From: an uncultured Alphaproteobacteria bacterium
GTDB taxonomy: Bacteria; Pseudomonadota; Alphaproteobacteria; Micavibrionales; Micavibrionaceae
Length of the DNA stretch: 64,000 nucleotides
Direction of reading: 5' to 3'
NCBI GenBank assembly: GCA_946481075.1
Contig: CAMLMC010000002.1
Coordinates: forward strand, 186,001 to 250,000
Within the stretch, counting starts at the first letter, position 1, and the number at the start of each line of letters is the position of its first letter. This document shows, piece after piece, positions 35,047-42,423 of this stretch. Made by a program: the position numbers and the translations under genes. The notes beneath the pieces are model-generated. The model ran no database searches. It was not told where the DNA came from and saw nothing but the letters and a program-made list of their open reading frames with translations.

Positions 35047-35553
35047 ATGATTGAAGAAGACGAAGATACATTGCGTTACGACAGAATGGTTGAAACCGCG
35101 CTGCGCGGTGTCGTGCGCCAGGCCGTCAGTGAAGTGATCGAGGCGGGGGAATTGCCCGGTGACCATCATTTCTACATTACCTTCATGACCGATTTTCCGG
35201 GCGTGAAAATTCCAAGCTATCTGCATGACCGTTATCCCGGCGAAATGACCATCGTTTTGCAATACCAGTTCTATGATCTGGATGTGGACGAGGAAAAAAT
35301 GAACGTGACGCTCTCGTTCAACAACGTGCCGGAGCGTCTCGAGATTCCGCTGGCGGCGATCACGATTTTCGCGGATCCGTCTGTTAATTTTGCGTTGCAG
35401 TTCCAGCCGATGAGCGATGAAGGCGAAGAAGATTTCCCCGATCCCGGTGATGATGATACGACCCCGCCCACAGGGTCCGATGACACCAAGGGCGGCGGTG
35501 GCGACAAGAAGACGGGCGAGGTTGTCAGCCTCGACAAATTCAGAAAAAAATAA
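35047..35553 (+). CDS. sspB: ClpXP adaptor SspB (alphaproteobacterial type)
   Basis: 168 residues. Residues 1 to about 120 form the SspB fold, with ALRGVVRQAVSEVIEAGELP, HHFYITFMTDFPGVKIP and PGEMTIVLQYQFYDL. An acidic, Gly-rich linker follows and the protein ends VVSLDKFRKK, the segment that docks on ClpX. SspB binds the ssrA tag and speeds delivery of tagged proteins to ClpXP. The ssrA gene lies 2.2 kb upstream on the same strand. Confidence 0.93.
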   Translation: MIEEDEDTLRYDRMVETALRGVVRQAVSEVIEAGELPGDHHFYITFMTDFPGVKIPSYLHDRYPGEMTIVLQYQFYDLDVDEEKMNVTLSFNNVPERLEIPLAAITIFADPSVNFALQFQPMSDEGEEDFPDPGDDDTTPPTGSDDTKGGGGDKKTGEVVSLDKFRKK

Positions 35554-35559
35554 TACATC

Positions 35560-35580
35560 ATCCCCGCCCCAAGCGGGGAT
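35560..35580. repeat. Short ATCCCCGC/GCGGGGAT hairpin element
   Basis: ATCCCCGC and GCGGGGAT flank a five-base loop. The same eight-base arms occur in the composite repeat at 50297-50350, so it appears to be a half copy of a dispersed element. It is followed by TGATTT and may double as a weak terminator for sspB; its 3' arm also contains the GGGGA that could serve as ribosome binding site for the next gene. Confidence 0.6.
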
Positions 35581-35586
35581 TGATTT

Positions 35587-36546
35587 ATGCGAGATGAAAT
35601 GACCAATTACCCTTTGAATAACACTGAACATGCCGTGAAGATGGTGCGCGGGCAAATGGTGGATGCCATTCGGGGCAACCGCGTCATTCCGCTCAAGATG
35701 TATTATCCCGTCGCAGAAAAACTAACCCATCTTCCGCTGATTCTCTGGAGCCACGGGCTCGGCGGTTCCATCGATGGTGCCGCGTTTTTATCGCGACTAT
35801 TCTGTAGTCAGGGGTATGTTGTTTTGCATGTCCAGCATCAGGGCACGGATAGTGCATTGTGGGAGGGCAAGCCCGGCCATCCGTGGGACATCATCAAATC
35901 GCTCAATATCCCGCGTTCAGCGACACTCGCACGTTTTGCCGATATTCCCTTCGTCCTCGACAATCTGCCGGAGTTTCTAGAACAGCATCCCGAGGTAAAA
36001 CCGCATGTCGATCTCAATAATGTCGCCATGTCCGGCCATTCCTTTGGGGCGATGACGACGCAAGTGATGCTGGGCCAGCGGTTTCCGAATGAAGAAGGAA
36101 TATTGACGGATTACTCTGACCCGAGGTTCAAATGCGGAATATTTTATTCGCCCGTTCCGGCGTTTCACCTGACCGGTGCGATGCCGCAGGATATTTATGG
36201 AGATATCGACCGCCCCGCGTTTCATATGACAGGGACGGATGATTCATCACCTGTCGAAGGGTTTGGGTATGAGCGCCGGCTCAATGTTTACGATTATTCG
36301 CATAAAGCAGAGAAGATGCTGCTCGTCCTCAAAGACGGTGATCACATGATTTACAACGGCAGCCGCGGCAAACTGGGCCAGAATCCGAACCGCGAACGGC
36401 ACGAAGATGTCGTCAAAACTGCCGCGCTGGCCTATTGGGATTCCCATTTGAAAGGCGATAAAGCGGCGCGGGAGTGGTTGACCGGCGGCGGTTTCGCCAC
36501 ATATCTAAACGGCGATGGTGAATTTAAATACGAACTGTCATCCTGA
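35587..36546 (+). CDS. Alpha/beta hydrolase, dienelactone/PAF-acetylhydrolase-like
   Basis: 319 residues. LILWSHGLGGSIDGAAFLSR holds the oxyanion-hole region and the nucleophile elbow is GHSFGAMTTQ, with serine as nucleophile. A later HxxF/His motif (KDGDHMIYNG) supplies a probable catalytic histidine. There is no obvious signal peptide. The substrate is unknown; relatives include lipases, dienelactone hydrolases and PAF-acetylhydrolases. The last codons and TGA stop (36544-36546) lie inside a REP-like repeat, so the C-terminus may have been altered by repeat insertion. Confidence 0.8.
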   Translation: MRDEMTNYPLNNTEHAVKMVRGQMVDAIRGNRVIPLKMYYPVAEKLTHLPLILWSHGLGGSIDGAAFLSRLFCSQGYVVLHVQHQGTDSALWEGKPGHPWDIIKSLNIPRSATLARFADIPFVLDNLPEFLEQHPEVKPHVDLNNVAMSGHSFGAMTTQVMLGQRFPNEEGILTDYSDPRFKCGIFYSPVPAFHLTGAMPQDIYGDIDRPAFHMTGTDDSSPVEGFGYERRLNVYDYSHKAEKMLLVLKDGDHMIYNGSRGKLGQNPNRERHEDVVKTAALAYWDSHLKGDKAAREWLTGGGFATYLNGDGEFKYELSS

Positions 36547-36600
36547 GGCAGGGCTGAAGGATCTCTTAATTAGAGATTCTTCGCTGCGCTCAGAATGACA
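36537..36600. repeat. REP-like palindromic repeat, copy 2 (inverted)
   Basis: Read on the minus strand it begins TGTCATTCTGAGCG, continues AGCGAAGAATC and AGAGATCCTTCAG, and ends CTCAGGATGAC, matching copy 1 at 1852-1918 in the opposite orientation. It overlaps the end of the upstream hydrolase gene and ends 12 bases before the start of the ABC ATPase gene. Confidence 0.8.
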
Positions 36601-36612
36601 AGAAAGAAAAAA

Positions 36613-37539
36613 ATGGCTGACCTGGCAATACAGATTTCCGATTTAAAAAAGACCTATCAGGCTTCTGGCAAGGCGCCCGAGAAGCACGCCCTCAAAGGTG
36701 TTTCACTGAATATTCCTAAAGGTTCTATCTATGGCCTTCTCGGCCCCAACGGGGCAGGGAAATCGACGCTCATCAATATTCTGGCGGGTCTTGTCGTCAA
36801 GACATCCGGCAGCGTGAATGTGTGGGGCCGCGATATCGATAAGGAGCCGCAGAACGTGAAGGCCGCGCTCGGCATCGTTCCGCAGGAAATCAATTTCGAT
36901 CCGTTCTTTTCGCCGCGCAAGCTGCTCGATATTCAGGCCGGGATGTATGGTGTGCCGAAGGCCGAACGCAAAAGCATGGAACTGCTTGACCTCGTTGGCC
37001 TGAAAGACAAGGCCGATGCTTACACACGGTCTCTCTCCGGCGGTATGAAGCGCCGTCTATTGGTGGCGAAGGCCTTGGTGCATACGCCGCCGATTTTGAT
37101 TTTGGATGAACCAACGGCGGGCGTTGATGTCGAACTACGCCAGATGCTGTGGGAAAAGGTGCGTATGTTGAACGCGCAGGGCGTAACAATCCTGCTCACC
37201 ACACACTATCTAGAAGAGGCCGAGGAATTATGCGACAAAATTGCGATCATCAATCACGGCCAGATCATTGTCGATGAAGATAAGCGGACGCTCGTTGGCC
37301 GTCTTGATAACAAGGAAATTATTTTCCGCCTTGACCGTGATATGTGGGACATACCGGATACATTGAACGGTTACGCGGTGACGAAGGATGATGGCCGGAC
37401 TTTACGCATCCGTTATTCCCCGAAGGATGTAAGCGCGGGGACCTTGATCGCGGCGGTCCAGGGGGCGGGATACGGCATAGCCGATCTTTCCACCGAAGAA
37501 AGCAATCTTGAGGATGTTTTCCTTCAACTAACGCGGTAA
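36613..37539 (+). CDS. ABC transporter ATP-binding protein (ABC-2 type export)
   Basis: 308 residues. Walker A is GPNGAGKST, the signature RSLSGGMKRRLLVAKAL, Walker B PPILILDEPTAG and the H-loop TTHYLEEAEEL. The C-terminal 80 residues form the extra domain of ABC-2 exporters. No permease gene is next to it: a tRNA follows, so its membrane partner must be elsewhere. A start at 36595 lies inside the REP-like repeat; the ATG at 36613, giving MADLAIQISDLKKTY, is preferred. Confidence 0.93.
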   Translation: MADLAIQISDLKKTYQASGKAPEKHALKGVSLNIPKGSIYGLLGPNGAGKSTLINILAGLVVKTSGSVNVWGRDIDKEPQNVKAALGIVPQEINFDPFFSPRKLLDIQAGMYGVPKAERKSMELLDLVGLKDKADAYTRSLSGGMKRRLLVAKALVHTPPILILDEPTAGVDVELRQMLWEKVRMLNAQGVTILLTTHYLEEAEELCDKIAIINHGQIIVDEDKRTLVGRLDNKEIIFRLDRDMWDIPDTLNGYAVTKDDGRTLRIRYSPKDVSAGTLIAAVQGAGYGIADLSTEESNLEDVFLQLTR

Positions 37540-37597
37540 TCTGGCTGGACAGGGCGGGCCGAACTGGCTAAAACCTTGATTTATAGAAAAATGGTAC

Positions 37598-37674
37598 GCA
37601 GCCGTAGCTCAGCTGGATAGAGCGCTTCCCTCCGAAGGAAGAGGTCGTGGATTCGAATTCCGCCGGTTGCGCCA
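37598..37674 (+). tRNA. tRNA-Arg (anticodon CCG)
   Basis: A 77-base cloverleaf with encoded CCA. Acceptor GCAGCCG pairs with CGGTTGC with one G-U; the anticodon stem CTTCC/GGAAG encloses loop CTCCGAA, and the T-loop is TTCGAAT. Anticodon CCG decodes CGG. A small accessory-looking cassette lies just downstream. Confidence 0.95.
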
Positions 37675-37722
37675 TTCTCCTTCTTTCCGGAACCAAACTG
37701 TTCTGTCCGTAGTAGGCAGATC

Positions 37723-37881
37723 ATGGAACAAAAAATCCCCGATACGCCGCATACAAAAGCCGGATATAAACGCCAAAAAGGCCCGATTCCGCTTAGCGCC
37801 CTTTTTTTGGCGTTGGGACTGCTAGCGGTTTTTGTTCTTTTCTGGGGCTTGCCGCTCGCCGAAAGTGTGCTTGGGAGCTAG
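37723..37881 (+). CDS. Small single-pass membrane protein (52 residues)
   Basis: A short frame starting at ATG 37723 and stopping at TAG. The first 20 residues are polar and basic (TKAGYKRQKGP) and are followed by one strong membrane helix (LSALFLALGLLAVFVLFW) and a short periplasmic tail ending SVLGS. The topology is coherent, which supports it as real, but a ribosome binding site is not obvious and no family is recognised. Confidence 0.5.
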   Translation: MEQKIPDTPHTKAGYKRQKGPIPLSALFLALGLLAVFVLFWGLPLAESVLGS

Positions 37882-37893
37882 CAAAAAAAAGTC

Positions 37894-37922
37894 TTGACAA
37901 ATTAGGAATAATATCCTATATA
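37894..37922 (+). promoter_or_regulatory. Near-consensus promoter with inverted repeat in the spacer
   Basis: TTGACA (37894-37899) and TATATA (37917-37922) are 17 bases apart. The spacer and -10 contain TAGGA-ATAATA-TCCTA, an inverted repeat that would let a regulator cover the promoter. It drives the LamG-like gene at 38097 through a leader of about 170 bases. Confidence 0.75.
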
Positions 37923-38040
37923 TTGAAGTCTGTCGCACCCGAATTGTGTCTTTTGCCATCCAAAGCGGGGCGCGCAATAAATATTTTAAAAATGAATTTC
38001 AGTGCATGAAGCGATAACCCGCTTTCTCAAACCATACTGC

Positions 38041-38089
38041 CCTTTCTATGGTGCAGCGCGGGCCGCGCGCATATAGCACCCAAGAAAGG
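38041..38089 (+). promoter_or_regulatory. Leader hairpin covering the ribosome binding site of the LamG-like gene
   Basis: CCTTTCT (38041-38047) pairs with AGAAAGG (38083-38089), continued by GGTGC/GCACC after a small internal loop and an inner GCGCG/CGCGC hairpin. AGAAAGG is the ribosome binding site for the ATG at 38097, so the closed form would block translation. Confidence 0.6.
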
Positions 38090-38096
38090 TTTATCT

Positions 38097-38858
38097 ATGC
38101 AGCTTGGCCCCCGCCCTGGTTTTGGCGCCTATTTTTCCGGCACTGCGCCCACGCCGCCGTCCTTTATACCATCCGATCTATCCGATCTTGCCCTGTGGCT
38201 GGATGCTTCGGATACATCAACGATTACGCAAGTCGCAGGATCGGTAAGCCAGTGGTCCGATAAATCGGGCAACGGCCGTCACGCGACACAGGGCGCGGGG
38301 TCAAGACAGCCTTTGACAGGTTCAGCCACGATGAATGCGCGAAATGTCATTGCATTCGATGGATCGGATGACAGGATGTCTTTACCATCATCTCTGTATA
38401 GTGTGCCGTCAGGAAACAATACCATCCTTGTTGTTGCCCAAAGCACCGTGTCATCCGATGGCGCAACGGCGCGGCGATTGTTCAGTGGAAAGGTTTCAAG
38501 CACGACAAATTATGGCCTTATCCCGTTGCCGCAAACGAGCAATTTTTCGATCAGGAATGGCGGGCAGCTTAATTTCAGCTACACGAAGGATACGAACGCA
38601 CATATATGGGGTATGCGCCGGAACGGTTCTGCCCTGTCGTCCTATCTTGACGGGGCGGCGAGCTCCAACAGTTCGGCCTCGAACATAACATTGACGGAAC
38701 TGACGATTGCCCAGGATACAGGCGGTACATCCGGTCAAGCTTTTGGCGGTTACATCGCGGAGATACTGCTTTATACGCGCGCGCTTTCGGATGATGAAAT
38801 GAACCAGATTGGTGCCTATTTCGTGGGTAAATGGAATACCGCGTGGACGGATTTATAA
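38097..38858 (+). CDS. LamG-like (concanavalin-fold) domain protein
   Basis: 253 residues. LALWLDASDTSTITQVAG, VSQWSDKSGNGRHATQ and the C-terminal GYIAEILLYTRALSDDEM are typical of LamG-like jelly-roll domains found in phage tail-fibre and surface-binding proteins. The N-terminus is Pro-rich (LGPRPGFGAYFSGTAPTPP) without a signal peptide. The composition is rich in Ser, Thr and Asn. It is expressed from a strong promoter with a structured leader. A phage or secreted binding role is possible; no other phage gene is nearby. Confidence 0.75.
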   Translation: MQLGPRPGFGAYFSGTAPTPPSFIPSDLSDLALWLDASDTSTITQVAGSVSQWSDKSGNGRHATQGAGSRQPLTGSATMNARNVIAFDGSDDRMSLPSSLYSVPSGNNTILVVAQSTVSSDGATARRLFSGKVSSTTNYGLIPLPQTSNFSIRNGGQLNFSYTKDTNAHIWGMRRNGSALSSYLDGAASSNSSASNITLTELTIAQDTGGTSGQAFGGYIAEILLYTRALSDDEMNQIGAYFVGKWNTAWTDL

Positions 38859-38872
38859 TAAGGAGAAGATAG

Positions 38873-39202
38873 ATGATCTATCGAACAGGGACACAGCAGC
38901 AGGCAGCTCATGATCTGGCGATTGTCAACCTTGTTGCCGCAGACTATTGGAATGCCCAAGGGTATGCCGTGATTGATATACCGGATGGAAAAGCTGTGAT
39001 CGGCAAAAACGCAGGCACAGGTGATGATAATCCTGCAGGCCTCACGACCACATGGGCGGTGATAGAAGAATTACCGGATGGCCGCTTTGGATTTGTTGAT
39101 CCGGTGAACGATGCGCGTTTCCGCCGGTGGAAGGACCATATACCGCAAGGCATAAGCCTCCAGTGCAGCGAGGAGCAGTTTACGCCGCTTGATCCTGCGT
39201 AA
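38873..39202 (+). CDS. Small unknown protein following the LamG-like gene
   Basis: 109 residues, soluble, alpha/beta (YWNAQGYAVIDIPDGKAVIG; ELPDGRFGFVDPVNDARF). It starts 14 bases after the LamG-like stop with a TAAGGAGA ribosome binding site, so the two are one operon. No family is recognised; small proteins behind tail-fibre-like genes are sometimes assembly helpers, which is only a guess here. It overlaps the convergent kinase gene by 23 bases. Confidence 0.6.
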   Translation: MIYRTGTQQQAAHDLAIVNLVAADYWNAQGYAVIDIPDGKAVIGKNAGTGDDNPAGLTTTWAVIEELPDGRFGFVDPVNDARFRRWKDHIPQGISLQCSEEQFTPLDPA

Positions 39203-40568
39203 TGCGGAACTGGCCGAGCAGATCCTTCTGGCGTTTTTCCATGGCTTTCAGATCGAAATCCGCGATCATGTCGTTGAAGACGCGGTACCAGTTCACCTCG
39301 GCCTTCAAATGCAGGAAGACGGAACCAAGGCCAAGCGCCGCGCGGTCCATAAAGACGAATTCCCGCGGGATAGAAACGCTGCCCGAAGATTTGCTGGCTT
39401 CGCGCAATTTTTCATGAACCTTCTGTGCGATTTCACGGCCGAACACGCCGTTGGTCACTTCGCCGATCGGGCGCACCTTGTCTTCCATCAGCGGGGCATA
39501 AAGGAACCGCGCCCATATGTTGAGGATGTCGATCTGTTCCGAAGACAGGTTCTTAAAACCCCATGTTTCATAGGCATGGACGGACCGGTCGATGTCATTC
39601 TCCATCAGGGAGTGGTAGAGGTCGATCACGCCGCCGACGAATTTTGGCGGGAAAATACGTACGCACCCAAAATCGAGCAGGTTGATAGAGCGGTCCTTGC
39701 GCACTGAATAATTTCCGAGATGCGGGTCGCCGTGAATGATGCCGTAATGATACAGCGGCACATACCAGGCACGGAACATATTCATCGCCAGTTCATTCCG
39801 TTCATCCGGGTGGGCGTCGACAAAATTTAAAATCTTCTCGCCGTCCATCCATTCGCTGGAGAGCAGACGGGATGTCGATAGATCATCAATAATTTCCGGC
39901 ACATGAACGGCTGTTTCATCGCGCAGCATATGTGCATACATTTTGCCGTAGCGTGCCTCTAATTCATAATCCAGTTCTTCATATAAACGGGCCGCGAGTT
40001 CTTCATGGATATGCTTGGTATTGATCGCGCGGTCATACCGTTCAAAAACAGAAAAGATAATTTTCAATTGATTGAGGTCTGCCGAAATCGCCGATTGCAT
40101 ATCCGGATATTGCAGCTTGCAGGCGATTTTGCGTCCGTCATGCATAATGGCGCGGTGAACCTGTCCCAGACTTGCGGCGGCGGCGGCATCCTTTTCGAAT
40201 GATTTAAATTTGGATTCCCAGTCCGGCCCAAGCTCTGCCTTCATGCGGCGTTTGACAAACGGCCATCCCATCGGCGGTGCATTGGATTGCAGCTGTTGAA
40301 AATCACGCGCATATTCGGCAGGCAGTGCCTCTGGAATTGTTGCAAGAATTTGCCCGACCTTCATCAAGGGGCCTTTGAGGCTGCCGAGCGCGGCGGTCAA
40401 TTCGCGCGCATGGTCTTCCCGTTCGATTTTAAGTCCGAGGTAACGCTCCCCTGCGAGTTTTGCCGCCAATCCCGCCATGGTTCCGCCCACGCGGCCATAA
40501 CGCATCAGGCGCCCGCCAAGCGATGCGCCTTCGCCCCGTCTTCCGCTGTCTTCATTGTTTTTTGCCAT
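39180..40568 (-). CDS. AarF/ABC1/UbiB-family atypical kinase
   Basis: 462 residues. The family's KxGQ motif is LMKVGQILAT, the Ala-rich nucleotide loop is AAAAASLGQVHRA, and the catalytic/metal region HGDPHLGNYSVR and LLDFGCVRIF follow. UbiB-family ATPases support ubiquinone synthesis at the membrane. The usual pair of C-terminal UbiB membrane helices is not present, so it resembles the soluble ABC1/ADCK type. The divergent neighbour is a COQ9-family gene; in mitochondria Coq8 and Coq9 act in the same complex. Confidence 0.9.
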   Translation of the reverse strand: MAKNNEDSGRRGEGASLGGRLMRYGRVGGTMAGLAAKLAGERYLGLKIEREDHARELTAALGSLKGPLMKVGQILATIPEALPAEYARDFQQLQSNAPPMGWPFVKRRMKAELGPDWESKFKSFEKDAAAAASLGQVHRAIMHDGRKIACKLQYPDMQSAISADLNQLKIIFSVFERYDRAINTKHIHEELAARLYEELDYELEARYGKMYAHMLRDETAVHVPEIIDDLSTSRLLSSEWMDGEKILNFVDAHPDERNELAMNMFRAWYVPLYHYGIIHGDPHLGNYSVRKDRSINLLDFGCVRIFPPKFVGGVIDLYHSLMENDIDRSVHAYETWGFKNLSSEQIDILNIWARFLYAPLMEDKVRPIGEVTNGVFGREIAQKVHEKLREASKSSGSVSIPREFVFMDRAALGLGSVFLHLKAEVNWYRVFNDMIADFDLKAMEKRQKDLLGQFRITQDQAA

Positions 40569-40664
40569 GGCAAGAGAATTGGTTTTTTTGGGCCAAAAGT
40601 CCAGTCATTCTTTGGCTTTTCGGGGTCTTTCCCTTTGGCCCCATCCCGCCTATAGTCATTGGTT

Positions 40665-41255
40665 ATGACACAAGCAAATCGGGATATAAAAGACCGGATT
40701 ATCGGAACAGCGTTGCCTGCTATTCCTTTTGAAGGATGGACTCTGGACGCGCTCAAAGCTGCGGCCATCGAATCCGGATATGACAGTGCGATGGTTCGCG
40801 CGGTCTTTCCGGGCGGGATTGCGGATGCCGTGTCCCATTTCGCCTGTATGGCCGACCGCGCAATGGCGGAGGCTTATAAGGCCGCCGATACGCACGGATT
40901 GAAAGTGCGGGAGAAAATAGCCCATGCCGTCTGGGCTCGTTTTGAATATTTGGCGCAGCATAAAGAGGCCGAGCGTTTGGCCGTGGCCTTCTGGATGCGT
41001 CCGATGCGTAAGTTTGCTGCGGCCAAAATCGTCTGGACCACGGCGGACATGATCTGGACCCTCGCGGGCGATACCGCCACGGACTACAACCGCTATACCA
41101 AACGCGCGCTGCTCTCCGGCATCCTCACGGCCACAACGCTTTACTGGCTCAACGATGAATCCAGGGGGCATAAGGACAGCCGCGCTTTTCTGGACCGCCG
41201 CATCGACAATGCCCTTGCCATCGGCAGGATTGCCGGAAAATTGAAAAGGGCCTAA
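40665..41255 (+). CDS. COQ9-family protein
   Basis: 196 residues. The N-terminus is TetR-like helical (LKAAAIESGYDSAMVRAVFP) and the C-terminal COQ9 domain has ATDYNRYTKRALLSGILTAT with TTLYWLNDESRGHKDSRAFL, the family hallmark. COQ9 binds lipid-like intermediates and supports hydroxylation in ubiquinone synthesis. The ATG at 40665 is preferred over a TTG at 40659. It is divergent from the ABC1-type kinase gene. Confidence 0.92.
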   Translation: MTQANRDIKDRIIGTALPAIPFEGWTLDALKAAAIESGYDSAMVRAVFPGGIADAVSHFACMADRAMAEAYKAADTHGLKVREKIAHAVWARFEYLAQHKEAERLAVAFWMRPMRKFAAAKIVWTTADMIWTLAGDTATDYNRYTKRALLSGILTATTLYWLNDESRGHKDSRAFLDRRIDNALAIGRIAGKLKRA

Positions 41256-41292
41256 ACTGTTTTTTCCATTGAACGCATTGAAGGTTTTCCCC

Positions 41293-41937
41293 TTGTCCAG
41301 TGAATTGATCCAGAAACTAACCTTTCCTTTGCTTGCCCTGATTGCCGCGGCGTTGTTTACGGGCCTGTTTTTTTATGCGGGTGCCGTTGACCGCAACGAT
41401 CCCCCCCCGCCGGATGCGAAGGAGATATTCGAGGACAGTCTTGGAAAACCTTCCATCCAGTCCGATGTGCCTGGCGGGACAGCGGACCTGTCCATTGAGC
41501 ATATGAGCGGACAGGAAGTAGCACGATGGGTCGAGGTTATCGCGGTTGAATGTCTTTCCCTGACGCCCTCCAATTTCGACGAAAACACACGGCTTGTGAA
41601 AAATTACTTCACCGAACCCGGTTATCAGCAATATCAATCCTATCTGGCACAGACAAAGTTCGCGGAGGTTATTAAGGGGCGGGGCCTGCAATCAGGCGCG
41701 ATACTGGAGCGCCCGCCGCTCGAAGCCAACTCGATGGTGCAGAACGGTGTTTATAAATGGCTCTATGAAGTGCCGATAACGCTGAGCTTTATTCCTGCTG
41801 GGCAGACCCGTGGCAGCGCCGCCAACGCGCAAAACCAGCGTTTTACCCTGCGCTTGCAACTGACACGGGCGCAAGATCCGCAAAATCCCAACAGAATCAA
41901 GGTTGAGATCTGGCAGATTCTGCCAGCCCGGGGTTAA
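41293..41937 (+). CDS. dotI: Type IVB secretion protein DotI/IcmL-like
   Basis: About 214 residues. An N-terminal membrane helix (FPLLALIAAALFTGLFFYAG) is followed by a periplasmic domain of the DotI/IcmL/TraM fold: VARWVEVIAVECLSLTPSNF, then NYFTEPGYQQYQSYLAQ and YKWLYEVPITLSF. DotI is an inner-membrane part of the Dot/Icm channel related to VirB8. No ATG is available; TTG at 41293 has GAAGG eight bases upstream. It is 34 kb from dotL-dotM, so the system's genes are dispersed. Confidence 0.78.
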   Translation: MSSELIQKLTFPLLALIAAALFTGLFFYAGAVDRNDPPPPDAKEIFEDSLGKPSIQSDVPGGTADLSIEHMSGQEVARWVEVIAVECLSLTPSNFDENTRLVKNYFTEPGYQQYQSYLAQTKFAEVIKGRGLQSGAILERPPLEANSMVQNGVYKWLYEVPITLSFIPAGQTRGSAANAQNQRFTLRLQLTRAQDPQNPNRIKVEIWQILPARG

Positions 41938-42045
41938 TCCCCAGAATTCACAGGCGGGCAGGGGCTTTCGCCTTTACAAAGCTGGATGAGGCCTCCTTAT
42001 ATAGGGGCACACAAAACATCAATAATTGAGGACAAGGCGTACACC

Positions 42046-42345
42046 ATGAGTGAAGCAGCAGCGAGCGTGGCCAATTTCAGCCAGCAACAGGAATCCACGG
42101 CGAATGATACGGGCGGTGTATCCGGCCAGCGTTTGAAGGCCTTTATCGAACGCGTGGAGCGGCTTGAAGAAGAAAAAGCGGCGCTTGCCGAGGACATCAA
42201 GGACATCATGGCCGAGGCAAAAAGCGTCGGTTTTGATACCAAAATTATCCGCAAGGTGATCCGCCTTCGCAAGATGGATAAGGAAAAACGGCAGGAAGAG
42301 GAAGAGCTACTGGAGCTGTATAAATCCGCTATCGGTATGGAATAA
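42046..42345 (+). CDS. gapR: Nucleoid-associated protein GapR (DUF2312)
   Basis: 99 residues. The signature is RLKAFIERVERLEEEKAALA followed by DIKDIMAEAKSVGFDTKIIR. GapR binds overtwisted, AT-rich DNA and supports chromosome replication in Caulobacter and relatives. The ATG at 42046 follows AGGACAAGG; upstream codons to 41986 show no family similarity. It is found almost only in Alphaproteobacteria. Confidence 0.95.
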   Translation: MSEAAASVANFSQQQESTANDTGGVSGQRLKAFIERVERLEEEKAALAEDIKDIMAEAKSVGFDTKIIRKVIRLRKMDKEKRQEEEELLELYKSAIGME

Positions 42346-42354
42346 AAGGCTTTT

Positions 42355-42383
42355 TTGACTTTAACCCGACAGTAACATATTTT
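42355..42383 (+). promoter_or_regulatory. Candidate promoter after gapR
   Basis: TTGACT at 42355-42360 and TATTTT at 42378-42383 with a 17-base spacer. A transcript from it would start just before the hairpin at 42395 and reach the gene at 42424. Confidence 0.45.
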
Positions 42384-42394
42384 CTATATCATGA

Positions 42395-42423
42395 CCCCGA
42401 AATCAGAGTTTCGGGGTTGTTTT
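42395..42423 (+). terminator. Intrinsic terminator between gapR and the next gene
   Basis: CCCCGAAA and TTTCGGGG form an eight-pair stem with a six-base loop, followed by TTGTTTT. It probably ends gapR transcription. The U-run touches the ATG of the next gene at 42424, so for a transcript from the promoter at 42355 it would be a 5'-terminal hairpin. Confidence 0.75.
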
